A DNA stretch of 64,000 nucleotides from Paenibacillus azoreducens. Its GTDB lineage: Bacteria; Bacillota; Bacilli; Paenibacillales; Paenibacillaceae. The notes beneath the pieces are model-generated. The model was not told where the DNA came from, searched no databases, and saw only the letters and a program-made list of their open reading frames with translations. The DNA is taken from positions 5,051,501-5,115,500 of the forward strand of contig NZ_AP025343.1 of NCBI RefSeq assembly GCF_021654775.1. Direction: 5' to 3'. Positions 15,510 through 24,082 of this stretch are shown piece after piece. The position numbers and the translations under genes are program-made. The first letter of the stretch is position 1, and every line of letters begins with the position of its first letter.

Positions 15510-18500
15510 CTAATTTTTCATATTTGTCATTTGAACATAAGTTTTAGATCGCGTTTCCATATCTCTTTTAGTCTGTTCGAACATTTCGCTGACGATTTCC
15601 GGATTCTTTTTGATGTTGTGAAGCGCAGAGAAGCGGGTTTGTTTTTCTAAGAATTCCGGCATCTTCTCAAAATCCGCTTTTTTGAAGTCTAGACGCATCG
15701 GATCTTTACCTTTTTCAGCTAACCGCGGATCATAGCGATACAATTGCCAGTAACCGGATTCAACGGCTTCTTTGGCTTCTTTAAGGCTTTGACTCATTCC
15801 GCCTTTGAGGCCATGATTAATGCAAGGCGTATAACCAATGATCAGCGACGGCCCTGGATAGCTTTCAGCTTCCACAATGGCTTTAATCGTCTGCATTGGA
15901 TTCGCTTCTATGGAAATTTGGGCAACGTATACATTGCCGTAAGTCACGGCCATCATGCCGAGATCTTTTTTAGCCGTCTTTTTCCCGCCGGCCGCAAACT
16001 TGGCGATCGCGGCAGAAGGAGTTGCTTTGGACATTTGACCACCCGTATTAGCATAAAGCTCATTATCCATCACAAAGATGTTCACATCTTCACCGCTGGC
16101 TAACACATGGTCGATCCCGCTAAACCCGATATCGTAAGCCCAGCCGTCGCCACCGATAATCCATTGACTTGGTTTGGCAAACATATCGCGGTCTTTCAAA
16201 AGATCGATTAAGATCGGCTCGGTCTCTTCACTTAAAACGGCGGCTAGTTTTGCCGCTCTCTGTTGGGTCCCTTCCCCTTCCTCAAAATGATTTAACCAAT
16301 CTTCCAGCAAGGCTTTCGTATCGTCTGAACCCACGCCCGCAGCTAAAGCTTTCCGCACTTTGCCTGCCACGCGACGGCGTTTGGCGGTGTTCGCAATATG
16401 CATCCCAAAACCATATTCGGCGTTGTCTTCGAATAATGAGTTGCTCCAAGCGGGCCCCTGTCCCAACGCATTAGTCGTGTAAGGCGTTACCGGTGCAGAA
16501 GCGCCCCAAATGGAGGAGCAGCCTGTGGTGTTCGCAATCATCATGCGATCTCCGTAAAGTTGCGTGAGAAGTTTAATGTAAAGCGTCTCCCCGCAACCTG
16601 CACAGGCCCCGGAGAATTCCAATAAAGGTTTTTCAAATTGGGAGCCCTTGATCGATTCCTTCTTGAAGCTGTTTTCTTTTTGTCTTAGGGTCATGGCAAA
16701 GGCCCAGTTCATAACCTGTTCTTTTTGTTCTTCGTAAGGCTTCATAACTAAAGCTTTTTCTTTGGCAGGACAAGCTTCCATACAAAGATTGCAGCCTGTA
16801 CAATCTTCAATCGATACTTGGATTCGATAATTCAAACCGTCGGCACCTTTCATATCCCGGGTGACAAAACCCGCCGGGGCGGCCTGCATTTCTTTTTCAT
16901 CAGCCAGAAATGGACGAATGGCGGCGTGCGGACAAACGAAGGCACATTCGTTACACATCGTGCAATGTTCAGAAATCCATTCGGGAACTTCCAATGCAAT
17001 GCCGCGTTTTTCATAAGCGGCAGTCCCCATTGGAACTACCCCGCCTAACATGCCGTTATCAATCAAATCTTTTACGGTTAAATTGTCGCCTTCCTGGCGA
17101 TTGATCGGCCGTAAAATGTTAGCGACAAAACTTGGCACATCCGCCTCAGGCCCTTTCGGCTCCACTTCAGCGTCTTTCCACTCAGAAGGAATTTCCACTT
17201 TTTCCAACGCTGCAAAGGTTTGGTCAATAGCCTCCCAGTTTTTCTTTACCATTTCCATGGATTTCTTTCCGTAAGTTTTCTTCACTTCTTCTTTTAAAAG
17301 AGGTAAGAATTGCTCACGGTCCATGATATCCGTTACTTCGAAGAAGGCAGCGGACATGACGGTGTTGATCCGGCGGCCAAGACCGAGATTTTGCGTAATG
17401 CTCAGGGCGTTTATGATGTAAAAATTAATGTTATGTTCTGCCAAATACCGTTTTAGCGGCGCCGGCAATCGTTTCTTAACCTTTTCCTTGTCCCAAACGG
17501 TATTCAGCAAGAAGATCCCGCCGTCTTTGAGACCTTTGACCAAATCGTATTGGTGGATATACGCGGCATTATGACAGCCGACAAAATCGGGACGTCCTAC
17601 ATAGTAGCTGGAAGTAATCGGTTCATGGCCAAAACGCAAGTGGGAAATGGTCAGGCCCCCGGATTTCTTGGAATCATAAGCAAAATAGGCTTGCGCATAA
17701 CGATCCGTGTTGTCTCCAATAATTTTAATGGCTTGCTTATTAGCCCCTACCGTTCCATCAGAACCAAAACCCCAGAATTTTGCTTGAAAGGTCGAAGCCG
17801 GAGTCAAATCGAGAATTTCGCCTTTTGGCAATGAAAGATGGGTCACATCATCCACAATCCCGATCGTAAAGCGCGGTTTCATTTCATTGACCGGCAGCAA
17901 TAAGTGATCATAGATCGCTACGATTTGATCAGGCGTTACATCTTTAGAAGCAATCCCGTAGCGACCGCCAATCACGATTGGACGATTCACCTGGCGATAA
18001 AGCACGCTTTGCACATCCAACAATAACGGTTCTCCATCGGAGCCAGGTTCTTTCGTACGATCCAAAACAGCAATCCGTTCTACCGTTTCCGGTAATTTGT
18101 CCAAGAGATCATCCGCTGGAAAAGGACGATACAAGTGAATATTGATATGTCCCACTTTACGCCCTCGTTGATTTAGATAATCTACCGTTTGGCGAATCGT
18201 TGGTGTAGCTGAGCCCATAGAAACAATCACTTCGGTGGCATCCGGCGCCCCATAGTAAGTGGTCAAATCATAATTAGTGCCCCGCAAGTCATTGATCTTA
18301 CCCATATATTTTTTCACAATGGCCGGCAAGCGATCGTAAAATTGGTTGACGGTTTCTCGGGACTGGAAATAAATATCCGGATTTTGTGCCGTCCCGGAAA
18401 CATGAGGATGATTAGGATTCATAGCACGGCTTCTAAAATGCTCCAGCGCTTCCCAATTCATCATTTCTTTAAGATCAGCGTAGTCAATCACTTCAATTTT

Positions 18501-19043
18501 TTGCAGCTCATGACTGGTTCTAAAGCCATCAAAGAAGTTCACAAAAGGAAGGCTGCCTTCAATGCTGGCTAAGTGGGCAACGGCTGACAAGTCCATGACT
18601 TCTTGCACGCTGCCTTCGGATAACATGGCAAAGCCTGTTTGCCGGGTTGACATGACGTCGCTATGGTCGCCGAAAATACTTAAAGCATTGGTGGCAACTG
18701 CACGAGCCGTTACATGGAAAACGCTTGGCAATAATTCCCCGGCGATTTTATACATATTCGGAATCATCAGAAGCAAGCCTTGCGAAGCTGTATAAGTCGT
18801 AGTTAAGGCACCTGTCTTCAAAGAGCCATGCACGGCTCCCGCGGCCCCGGCTTCCGATTGCATTTCCACAACCTTCACGGTTTCGTCAAAAATATTTTTT
18901 TGACCAAGCACTGCCCATTCGTCTACCATTTCAGCCATGGTAGAACTTGGTGTAATCGGATAGATTGCGGCAACTTCCGTAAAAGCATAGGATATATAAG
19001 CAGCGGCTGTATTACCATCCATTGTTTTTGTTTTTTTCATCAT
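15510..19043 (-). CDS. nifJ: Pyruvate:ferredoxin (flavodoxin) oxidoreductase
   Basis: A 1,177-residue single-chain PFOR that turns pyruvate and CoA into acetyl-CoA, CO2 and reduced ferredoxin or flavodoxin. The N-terminal domain begins MDGNTAAAYISYAFTEVAAI with the IYPITPSS signature. Two ferredoxin-type clusters lie at about residues 694 (CTMCNECAFVCPHA) and 751 (CTGCNLCMEACPA). An additional CAGCGE cluster precedes the TPP-binding GDGWAYDIGFSG at about 965. Length is normal for homodimeric PFOR. It is the last gene of the flavodoxin-nfnA-nfnB-nifJ unit. In this island it would take up pyruvate released by diaminopropionate ammonia-lyase and provide reduced electron carriers. The enzyme is oxygen-sensitive in most hosts, pointing to anaerobic use. 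Either of two adjacent ATGs may start it. Confidence 0.95.
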   Translation of the reverse strand: MMKKTKTMDGNTAAAYISYAFTEVAAIYPITPSSTMAEMVDEWAVLGQKNIFDETVKVVEMQSEAGAAGAVHGSLKTGALTTTYTASQGLLLMIPNMYKIAGELLPSVFHVTARAVATNALSIFGDHSDVMSTRQTGFAMLSEGSVQEVMDLSAVAHLASIEGSLPFVNFFDGFRTSHELQKIEVIDYADLKEMMNWEALEHFRSRAMNPNHPHVSGTAQNPDIYFQSRETVNQFYDRLPAIVKKYMGKINDLRGTNYDLTTYYGAPDATEVIVSMGSATPTIRQTVDYLNQRGRKVGHINIHLYRPFPADDLLDKLPETVERIAVLDRTKEPGSDGEPLLLDVQSVLYRQVNRPIVIGGRYGIASKDVTPDQIVAIYDHLLLPVNEMKPRFTIGIVDDVTHLSLPKGEILDLTPASTFQAKFWGFGSDGTVGANKQAIKIIGDNTDRYAQAYFAYDSKKSGGLTISHLRFGHEPITSSYYVGRPDFVGCHNAAYIHQYDLVKGLKDGGIFLLNTVWDKEKVKKRLPAPLKRYLAEHNINFYIINALSITQNLGLGRRINTVMSAAFFEVTDIMDREQFLPLLKEEVKKTYGKKSMEMVKKNWEAIDQTFAALEKVEIPSEWKDAEVEPKGPEADVPSFVANILRPINRQEGDNLTVKDLIDNGMLGGVVPMGTAAYEKRGIALEVPEWISEHCTMCNECAFVCPHAAIRPFLADEKEMQAAPAGFVTRDMKGADGLNYRIQVSIEDCTGCNLCMEACPAKEKALVMKPYEEQKEQVMNWAFAMTLRQKENSFKKESIKGSQFEKPLLEFSGACAGCGETLYIKLLTQLYGDRMMIANTTGCSSIWGASAPVTPYTTNALGQGPAWSNSLFEDNAEYGFGMHIANTAKRRRVAGKVRKALAAGVGSDDTKALLEDWLNHFEEGEGTQQRAAKLAAVLSEETEPILIDLLKDRDMFAKPSQWIIGGDGWAYDIGFSGIDHVLASGEDVNIFVMDNELYANTGGQMSKATPSAAIAKFAAGGKKTAKKDLGMMAVTYGNVYVAQISIEANPMQTIKAIVEAESYPGPSLIIGYTPCINHGLKGGMSQSLKEAKEAVESGYWQLYRYDPRLAEKGKDPMRLDFKKADFEKMPEFLEKQTRFSALHNIKKNPEIVSEMFEQTKRDMETRSKTYVQMTNMKN

Positions 19044-19067
19044 ATCGCTTCCTTTTCTAAAGCTTAA

Positions 19068-20465
19068 CTACGCCTCTTTGGCAGTCACGTACTGATCAAT
19101 TTCTTTGGCGGCCAATTTTCCAGCCCCCATGGCCAAAATAACGGTAGCTGCTCCTGTAACAATATCCCCGCCGGCGAAAATTCCAGGTACATTCGTAGCA
19201 CAGGTTTCTTCATCGGCATCAATATAGCCCCATTTATTCACGGCTAATTCCGGGAAGGTGGCCAGCAGGACCTTGTTGGAACCTTGACCAATAGCTTCGA
19301 TGGCGACGTCGGCTTCAATGACAAACTCACTGCCGGGGATGGTAACCGGACGTCTGCGGCCTGAGGCATCCGGTTCGCCCAATTCCATCTTGACGCATTG
19401 AACGCCTGCCAACTTCCCCGTTCCATCATCTAAATATGCCACGGGATTCGTAAGCCAACTGTATTCAATGCCTTCTTCTACTGAGTGATGGTATTCCTCC
19501 ACCCGGGCTGGCAGTTCTTCCACGGAACGGCGATAAATCACCGTCACTTGACTGGCGCCCATCCGCTTGGCAGACCGCGCCGCATCCATTGCCACGTTAC
19601 CTCCGCCGATGACCGCGACTTTTGCCGCTTTTTGGACTGGGGTATCATAAGTCGGGAATTGGTAGCCATGCATCAGATTAATGCGGGTTAAGTACTCACT
19701 AGAAGAATACACCCCGTTTAAAGCAGACCCTGGAATCCCCATGAAATGTGGCGCGCCAGCTCCTACCGCAATGTAACAAGCATCAAAATCCCTTTGAATT
19801 TCTTCAATCGTAATGGTTTTTCCCACCACTACATTGGTTTCAATGGTTACACCGAGAGCTTCAATGCGTTCGATTTCTTTCGCTACAATCCGTTTAGGCA
19901 AACGGAATTCCGGAATCCCGTAAGTCAGCACGCCGCCAGCCGTGTGCAATGCTTCAAAAATCACCACCTTATATCCTAATTTCGCCAAGTCCCCTGCAGC
20001 GGTTAAACCGGACGGGCCGGAACCAACGATGGCTACCTTGCCTTTATGAAAGGTTCGTTCCACTTTTTCAACGGGCTGCTCTAAAGCCCAGTCCGCCACC
20101 AAACGTTCCAGTTTGCCGATGGCCACGGGTTCAAATTTCTTCGATTGGCCAAGGCGGCAAACCATTTCGCATTGTTTTTCTTGCGGACAAACCCGGCCGC
20201 AGATGGCTGGCAAATTGGAATAACGACTAATAATTTCATAGGCTTTTTGTATATTTTCTTCTTTGATCGCCTTTATAAATCCGGGAATACCAATCATCAC
20301 CGGACATTTTAAAATACACGGGGCATCCTTGCACTGCAAGCAGCGGGAGGCTTCCAATATTCCAGATTCCAGATCATATCCTAAGGCCACTTCTTCAAAG
20401 TTATTCCACCGGATTTCCGGCGCCTGTTCCGGCATCGGTGTTTTGTTGTAGCTTCTTTTCACCAA
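19068..20465 (-). CDS. nfnB: NADPH/glutamate-synthase-type oxidoreductase, NfnB-like subunit
   Basis: A 465-residue flavoprotein of the GltD/NfnB group. The N-terminal cysteine-rich domain (CLQCKDAPCILKCPV and CGRVCPQEKQCEMVC) binds iron-sulfur clusters. An FAD site VGSGPSGLTAAGDLAKLGY is near residue 150 and an NADPH site VIGGGNVAMDAARSAKRMG near 288. With NfnA it forms the electron-bifurcating NADH-dependent reduced ferredoxin:NADP+ oxidoreductase. Such transhydrogenases link ferredoxin reduced by PFOR to NADPH. The start overlaps the end of nfnA by about 65 bases, an unusually long overlap that should keep the two coupled; a start at the second Met (20435) is also possible. Confidence 0.88.
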   Translation of the reverse strand: MVKRSYNKTPMPEQAPEIRWNNFEEVALGYDLESGILEASRCLQCKDAPCILKCPVMIGIPGFIKAIKEENIQKAYEIISRYSNLPAICGRVCPQEKQCEMVCRLGQSKKFEPVAIGKLERLVADWALEQPVEKVERTFHKGKVAIVGSGPSGLTAAGDLAKLGYKVVIFEALHTAGGVLTYGIPEFRLPKRIVAKEIERIEALGVTIETNVVVGKTITIEEIQRDFDACYIAVGAGAPHFMGIPGSALNGVYSSSEYLTRINLMHGYQFPTYDTPVQKAAKVAVIGGGNVAMDAARSAKRMGASQVTVIYRRSVEELPARVEEYHHSVEEGIEYSWLTNPVAYLDDGTGKLAGVQCVKMELGEPDASGRRRPVTIPGSEFVIEADVAIEAIGQGSNKVLLATFPELAVNKWGYIDADEETCATNVPGIFAGGDIVTGAATVILAMGAGKLAAKEIDQYVTAKEA

Positions 20466-21294
20466 AGGGGTTCACCTGCCTTATGTAGGCTTCATAGGAG
20501 TCCGTTTCTTCCCGGCTGTATTGTTTCATCCGCTGAATAAATTCCTCCCAATTGACTTCAGTTCCCAAAAATTCCGGACCATCCACGCAAGCAAATTTGA
20601 CCGAATCCGCTACCGTCACCCGACAGCCGCCACACATGCCGGTGCCGTCAATCATGATAGGATTTAAAGAAACGTAAATAGGAACATCATAATTTTGAGC
20701 CATTTTTGCAGCAAATTTCATCATGACGCTCGGTCCAATGGCCCAAGCAACATCGACTGTTTCTCGTAAAAAGACATCTTCCATCGCTGCCGTTACCAGG
20801 CCCTGATTGCCGTCTGACCCGTCATCTGTCATGACAATCAACTGATCAGAAAAGGCGCGGCATTCCTCTTTTAAAATGACAAGTTCCCTGGTCTTAGCTC
20901 CTAATACAGTTATTACACGATTACCGGCTTCCTTGAGCCCTTTGACAATGGGAAACAATGCCGCAATTCCAACCCCGCCGCCAACTAAAAGCACCGTACC
21001 GTAGTTTTTAATCTCAGATGGCATCCCTAGTGGTCCCACAAAATCCTGGAGACGATCATTCGGGTTTAAAGCCGCCAACTCAGCGGTGGATTTTCCTATG
21101 ACTTGAAATATCAAGCACACACGACCACTTAAAGGATCCGTTTTTACGATTGTTAAAGGAATGCGTTCGCCAAATGCTGTCGTTCGCAAGATGACGAATT
21201 GTCCAGGTTTGGCTTTTTCGGCGACTCTGGGGGCTTCCACCCATATTTCGTATTCCTTTTCCGCAAGCTTTCTTTTTTCGGTCATTTTAAACAC
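20401..21294 (-). CDS. nfnA: Ferredoxin-NADP reductase-like NfnA subunit
   Basis: A 297-residue protein of the dihydroorotate-dehydrogenase electron-transfer (PyrK-like) family. An FAD domain comes first (PGQFVILRTTAFGERIPLTI), an NAD domain follows (LLVGGGVGIAALFPIVKGL), and a C-terminal [2Fe-2S] site is at MCGGCRVTV...FACVDGPEF. The start is GTG 21294 behind AGAAGGA. It is the small subunit of NfnAB (older name sulfide dehydrogenase alpha). It sits between flavodoxin and NfnB, so the three probably form one redox module with PFOR. Confidence 0.88.
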   Translation of the reverse strand: MFKMTEKRKLAEKEYEIWVEAPRVAEKAKPGQFVILRTTAFGERIPLTIVKTDPLSGRVCLIFQVIGKSTAELAALNPNDRLQDFVGPLGMPSEIKNYGTVLLVGGGVGIAALFPIVKGLKEAGNRVITVLGAKTRELVILKEECRAFSDQLIVMTDDGSDGNQGLVTAAMEDVFLRETVDVAWAIGPSVMMKFAAKMAQNYDVPIYVSLNPIMIDGTGMCGGCRVTVADSVKFACVDGPEFLGTEVNWEEFIQRMKQYSREETDSYEAYIRQVNPFGEKKLQQNTDAGTGAGNPVE

Positions 21295-21320
21295 GCTTAT
21301 CCTTCTTTCCGCAGGCTTTG

Positions 21321-21764
21321 CTAGGCTTCTAGAAGAGCTTTGGCGAAAGCTTTTAAGTGGTCGATATCTTCCCCTTCAGCAGCGTTCTCAATTTTCACCG
21401 TCTCATGTCCCTTGGTAGCCCCCGTTTTAATGAACGCTTCCTCAAAATCTTCAGCGGCTTTACAGAAGTAGTCCGGATATAATTCGCTATCCCCGCTGCC
21501 TACGACGCCAAAAACCTTACCTTGCAAATCTTGTTCAGGCAAATTGGAATAAAAATCTTCAAAATCAAACGGCAATTCCCCATCATTATAAGTATAAGTC
21601 GCGATCACACACACATTGGCATCTTCAAAGAAATCACTTTCGACGTCTTCTGCTTCCGCTCTTTCGACATCCGCGCCCAATTCCTTAAAAGCATCCTCCA
21701 AAATTTCCGAAATTCCTTCTGTGTTTCCTGTCATACTTGCATAAGCGATTTTTACTAATGTCAT
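21321..21764 (-). CDS. Flavodoxin
   Basis: A 147-residue acidic flavodoxin. The FMN phosphate loop SMTGNTEGI lies at residues 10-18 and the aromatic-flanked loops TYTYNDGELPFDF and GSGDSELYPDYF complete the FMN site. Flavodoxin can replace ferredoxin as acceptor for PFOR and donor for reductive steps. It leads the flavodoxin-nfnA-nfnB-nifJ unit from its own promoter (21,882-21,909). A GAGAGGAAGAGAAA site precedes the ATG. Confidence 0.93.
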   Translation of the reverse strand: MTLVKIAYASMTGNTEGISEILEDAFKELGADVERAEAEDVESDFFEDANVCVIATYTYNDGELPFDFEDFYSNLPEQDLQGKVFGVVGSGDSELYPDYFCKAAEDFEEAFIKTGATKGHETVKIENAAEGEDIDHLKAFAKALLEA

Positions 21765-21881
21765 TTTTCTCTTCCTCTCCGCTATGAAAATATCGACACT
21801 TTGAAACCCCTTACATTTTCACTTATGAATGCGAAAAATTTCTCAAAGATGGATAACTTTAAAAAGTTTTTTTACATCTTT

Positions 21882-21909
21882 AATATAGCATAACCACAAA
21901 ATAACTCAA
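21882..21909 (-). promoter_or_regulatory. Promoter of the flavodoxin-nfnAB-nifJ operon
   Basis: Minus strand: -35 TTGAGT (21904-21909), 16 bp, extended -10 TGCTATATT (hexamer 21882-21887). The transcript leader would be about 110 bases. Confidence 0.65.
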
Positions 21910-21923
21910 TACTTTTTTAGCCA

Positions 21924-21943
21924 TAAAAAATATTTTTTTGGTA
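21924..21943 (-). promoter_or_regulatory. Palindromic box upstream of the flavodoxin promoter
   Basis: On the plus strand TAAAAAATATTTTT followed by T and TGGTA. The same 20-base pattern, with one difference, occurs at 40,530-40,549 before ssnA. Both are in the same orientation relative to the gene they precede and lie 36 and 30 bp upstream of the -10 boxes. It is a candidate activator site. Confidence 0.55.
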
Positions 21944-21948
21944 TGCGG

Positions 21949-22758
21949 CTAGAAAAGATTTTTTTGACGTCCCACAAACAGGGCAGCCTCTAGAACCGCG
22001 CCTCCCAATGCCCGGGCTTTATCAGAAATGCTCCAACAATCAACATGGCTTCTGGGATCAATGTCAGCAACTTTCAAACCGGCAGCAACCTTCGTGCCCT
22101 CAGCAATCAAACCGCGCAATGTTCCGCTTAAAGTTGAACGGACTGGCTGCTCATCAATGGTAAACAGGATCTCCCCTTCTGCCACTTGATCACCAATAGC
22201 GCGTTTATGGATAACAATGCCGCTAGCCGGAGCATGAATCACCCGTTCTTTGTCTTTTCCTTCAATTAAACCAGGTGTCCCGGTGTTCGGTAGAGAACTT
22301 CCGTTAAAAATTAATTTTCCTAATGAATGACCTCGCATCGTTTCAATGACAACATCTACATCGCTTGGAGCATTAAACCCGGGTCCCAGAGCAATCGTGA
22401 CGGGTGCCATTGCTTTCGTTGTCCCCAGATTTTTTTTCGCTATTATGGCATCCACCACGATCTGCGGTTGAAGCAGTTGAAGACTTAATCCTTCAGGATC
22501 GACTAGAACAGGGACTTGTCCTTTGGCCCAGACATCGCCGGCTTCGGCCGGGTTTGCCAAAACGGCGGTCATATCCTCGACCGTTGCGCTTTGGTTTATG
22601 ACGGCGGTGCCCAGTGCCACTGTGCGGCGGATCATTAGCGGTTCGGCTGTTTCCAATACCGCCACTTTAAAGCCTGCTCGCACCAACTTTTGAATGACGC
22701 CTGTTGCCAGATCTCCGCCGCCCCTGACAGCGACAATGGTTTCTGTTATTTTCCCCAT
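21949..22758 (-). CDS. yqeB: YqeB (EF2563-type) selenium-dependent molybdenum hydroxylase accessory protein
   Basis: The start at ATG 22758 gives 269 residues. The N-terminus VAVRGGGDLATGVIQKLVRA with LETAEPLMIRRTVALG is the family signature, and the C-terminal part holds a biotinyl-lipoyl-like beta fold (GIVIHKRAIGDQVAEGEILF). Genes of this family co-occur with YqeC and selenium-type molybdenum hydroxylases and are thought to help insert the labile selenium/molybdenum cofactor. It overlaps yqeC by 13 bases. Confidence 0.88.
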   Translation of the reverse strand: MGKITETIVAVRGGGDLATGVIQKLVRAGFKVAVLETAEPLMIRRTVALGTAVINQSATVEDMTAVLANPAEAGDVWAKGQVPVLVDPEGLSLQLLQPQIVVDAIIAKKNLGTTKAMAPVTIALGPGFNAPSDVDVVIETMRGHSLGKLIFNGSSLPNTGTPGLIEGKDKERVIHAPASGIVIHKRAIGDQVAEGEILFTIDEQPVRSTLSGTLRGLIAEGTKVAAGLKVADIDPRSHVDCWSISDKARALGGAVLEAALFVGRQKNLF

Positions 22759-23483
22759 AAAATCCAACCTACTTTCTTCTGACTACTCATGGCAATGACC
22801 CGCTCTATGGTGTTCAAAAAAGACGGCGGCAAACATTGAAGGACTTCCTTTGCCAATGCCAGCTCAGCAGACGTTTCCACTTGATTGATGGCTAAAATCC
22901 GCTTGCCTTTTGCTTTTGCAAAAAGACCATTTTTACAGGCAGCAACTTGCGCTAGCACTGACGGCGTTACTTTCGGGTTTTTGACCAAAGGGACCAGCGC
23001 CAAAAATTGGCTCAAGCGATGAATATTTATTTCGTTGATGTCAAGACCGCAAGCCTTGATGGGAAAAATCCCAACGGTCGTGGTGGTCTGCGGTAAAATA
23101 ACAGGTTCAAAAGCCGCCCAACCTTTTAAAGGCCTCTGCTTGGAGCCATCCGCTTCAATAAAGGCTTTCTCGAATTGCGGTAAAATCCGGGCAAAAAGCT
23201 CCGGCGAAACACCGCCGAGCTTATGCGCTTGACCGATATATCGTCCCATCAAGGTAATCCCTGGTTCTGCCGTTCGCGCTTCGAACTTATCCGTCCACAG
23301 CACATCAAATTTACTCTCTTCCGGAAAACGAATCTTCGTGGTGGTCGCCATTAACACCCGTTCTCCCGGAAAACTTTTTGCCAAATACTCCATGGTGGCG
23401 GTTTTGCCGCCGCTGCCGATCAGAGCCACGATTTCTTTTGGTTCAAAACCAAAACAATCCTTTAATTCCATCCTTGATAACAT
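22746..23483 (-). CDS. yqeC: YqeC selenium-cofactor biosynthesis protein
   Basis: I set the start at ATG 23483, one base after the mocA stop and behind AGAAGG, giving 245 residues. A P-loop-like VALIGSGGKTATMEYLAKS lies near the N-terminus, followed by VLMATTTKI, both typical of YqeC. The protein is linked by gene context to selenium-dependent molybdenum hydroxylases. Its position between mocA and yqeB, with near-zero spacing, supports one maturation module. Confidence 0.87.
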   Translation of the reverse strand: MLSRMELKDCFGFEPKEIVALIGSGGKTATMEYLAKSFPGERVLMATTTKIRFPEESKFDVLWTDKFEARTAEPGITLMGRYIGQAHKLGGVSPELFARILPQFEKAFIEADGSKQRPLKGWAAFEPVILPQTTTTVGIFPIKACGLDINEINIHRLSQFLALVPLVKNPKVTPSVLAQVAACKNGLFAKAKGKRILAINQVETSAELALAKEVLQCLPPSFLNTIERVIAMSSQKKVGWILWGK

Positions 23484-23484
23484 G

Positions 23485-24063
23485 TTAAAAAACCTTCTGC
23501 AATAAATTTTCATAATCCGCGGGTGTATCGATATCTTCTAAATATTCCTCGGAAACAGCCACTTGAACCCACGCATCCTTGTGATTATTGCGAACTTCTC
23601 TGCCGCCGCTTGAACCGGATACTTGAAGTAATTCTTCGTAAAAATCAGCCCCAAAATATACCGGGCTTTGAGGTTCCCCTGCTTTAAGAGGGAAAACAAT
23701 GTTATCATGGGTTCCTCTTTGAATAATGGCTTCGAGAATCTCCAAAGTTAATAAAGGCTGATCAACGGGCAAATAGAGATAACCATCACCGGTGGCTTCC
23801 CTTGTTCCTAAGCGGACTGCGGCACTTTGACCGAGATCGCTTTGGCGGTTGTAGACGACATGAATATCTTCCGGCAAAAAACATCCAGCTGCATCTTCGG
23901 GAGTGATAACCAAAATCGTTTCAAAAAAGCCTGCTTTTTTGGCTAAGTTTAAAATGCGTTCCAGAAAAGTCTGCCCTTGATACTTTAAGAAAAGCTTATT
24001 GCGACCCATGCGGGTGGATTGCCCGCTGGCCATGATGATCGCGCTTGTTTGCCGAAACTTCAC
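23485..24063 (-). CDS. mocA: Molybdenum cofactor nucleotidyltransferase (MocA/MobA-like)
   Basis: The start is GTG 24063 behind TTGGAGGGAATG; the frame continues upstream without a site. The 192-residue NTP-transferase carries IIMASGQSTRMGRNKLFLKY at its N-terminus (nucleotide-binding loop and Lys) and LPVDQPLLT (metal-binding Asp). MocA makes molybdopterin cytosine dinucleotide, the cofactor form used by xanthine-dehydrogenase-type enzymes; the neighbouring xanthine dehydrogenase is the likely client. Confidence 0.87.
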   Translation of the reverse strand: MKFRQTSAIIMASGQSTRMGRNKLFLKYQGQTFLERILNLAKKAGFFETILVITPEDAAGCFLPEDIHVVYNRQSDLGQSAAVRLGTREATGDGYLYLPVDQPLLTLEILEAIIQRGTHDNIVFPLKAGEPQSPVYFGADFYEELLQVSGSSGGREVRNNHKDAWVQVAVSEEYLEDIDTPADYENLLQKVF

Positions 24064-24082
24064 ATCACATTCCCTCCAAGGC

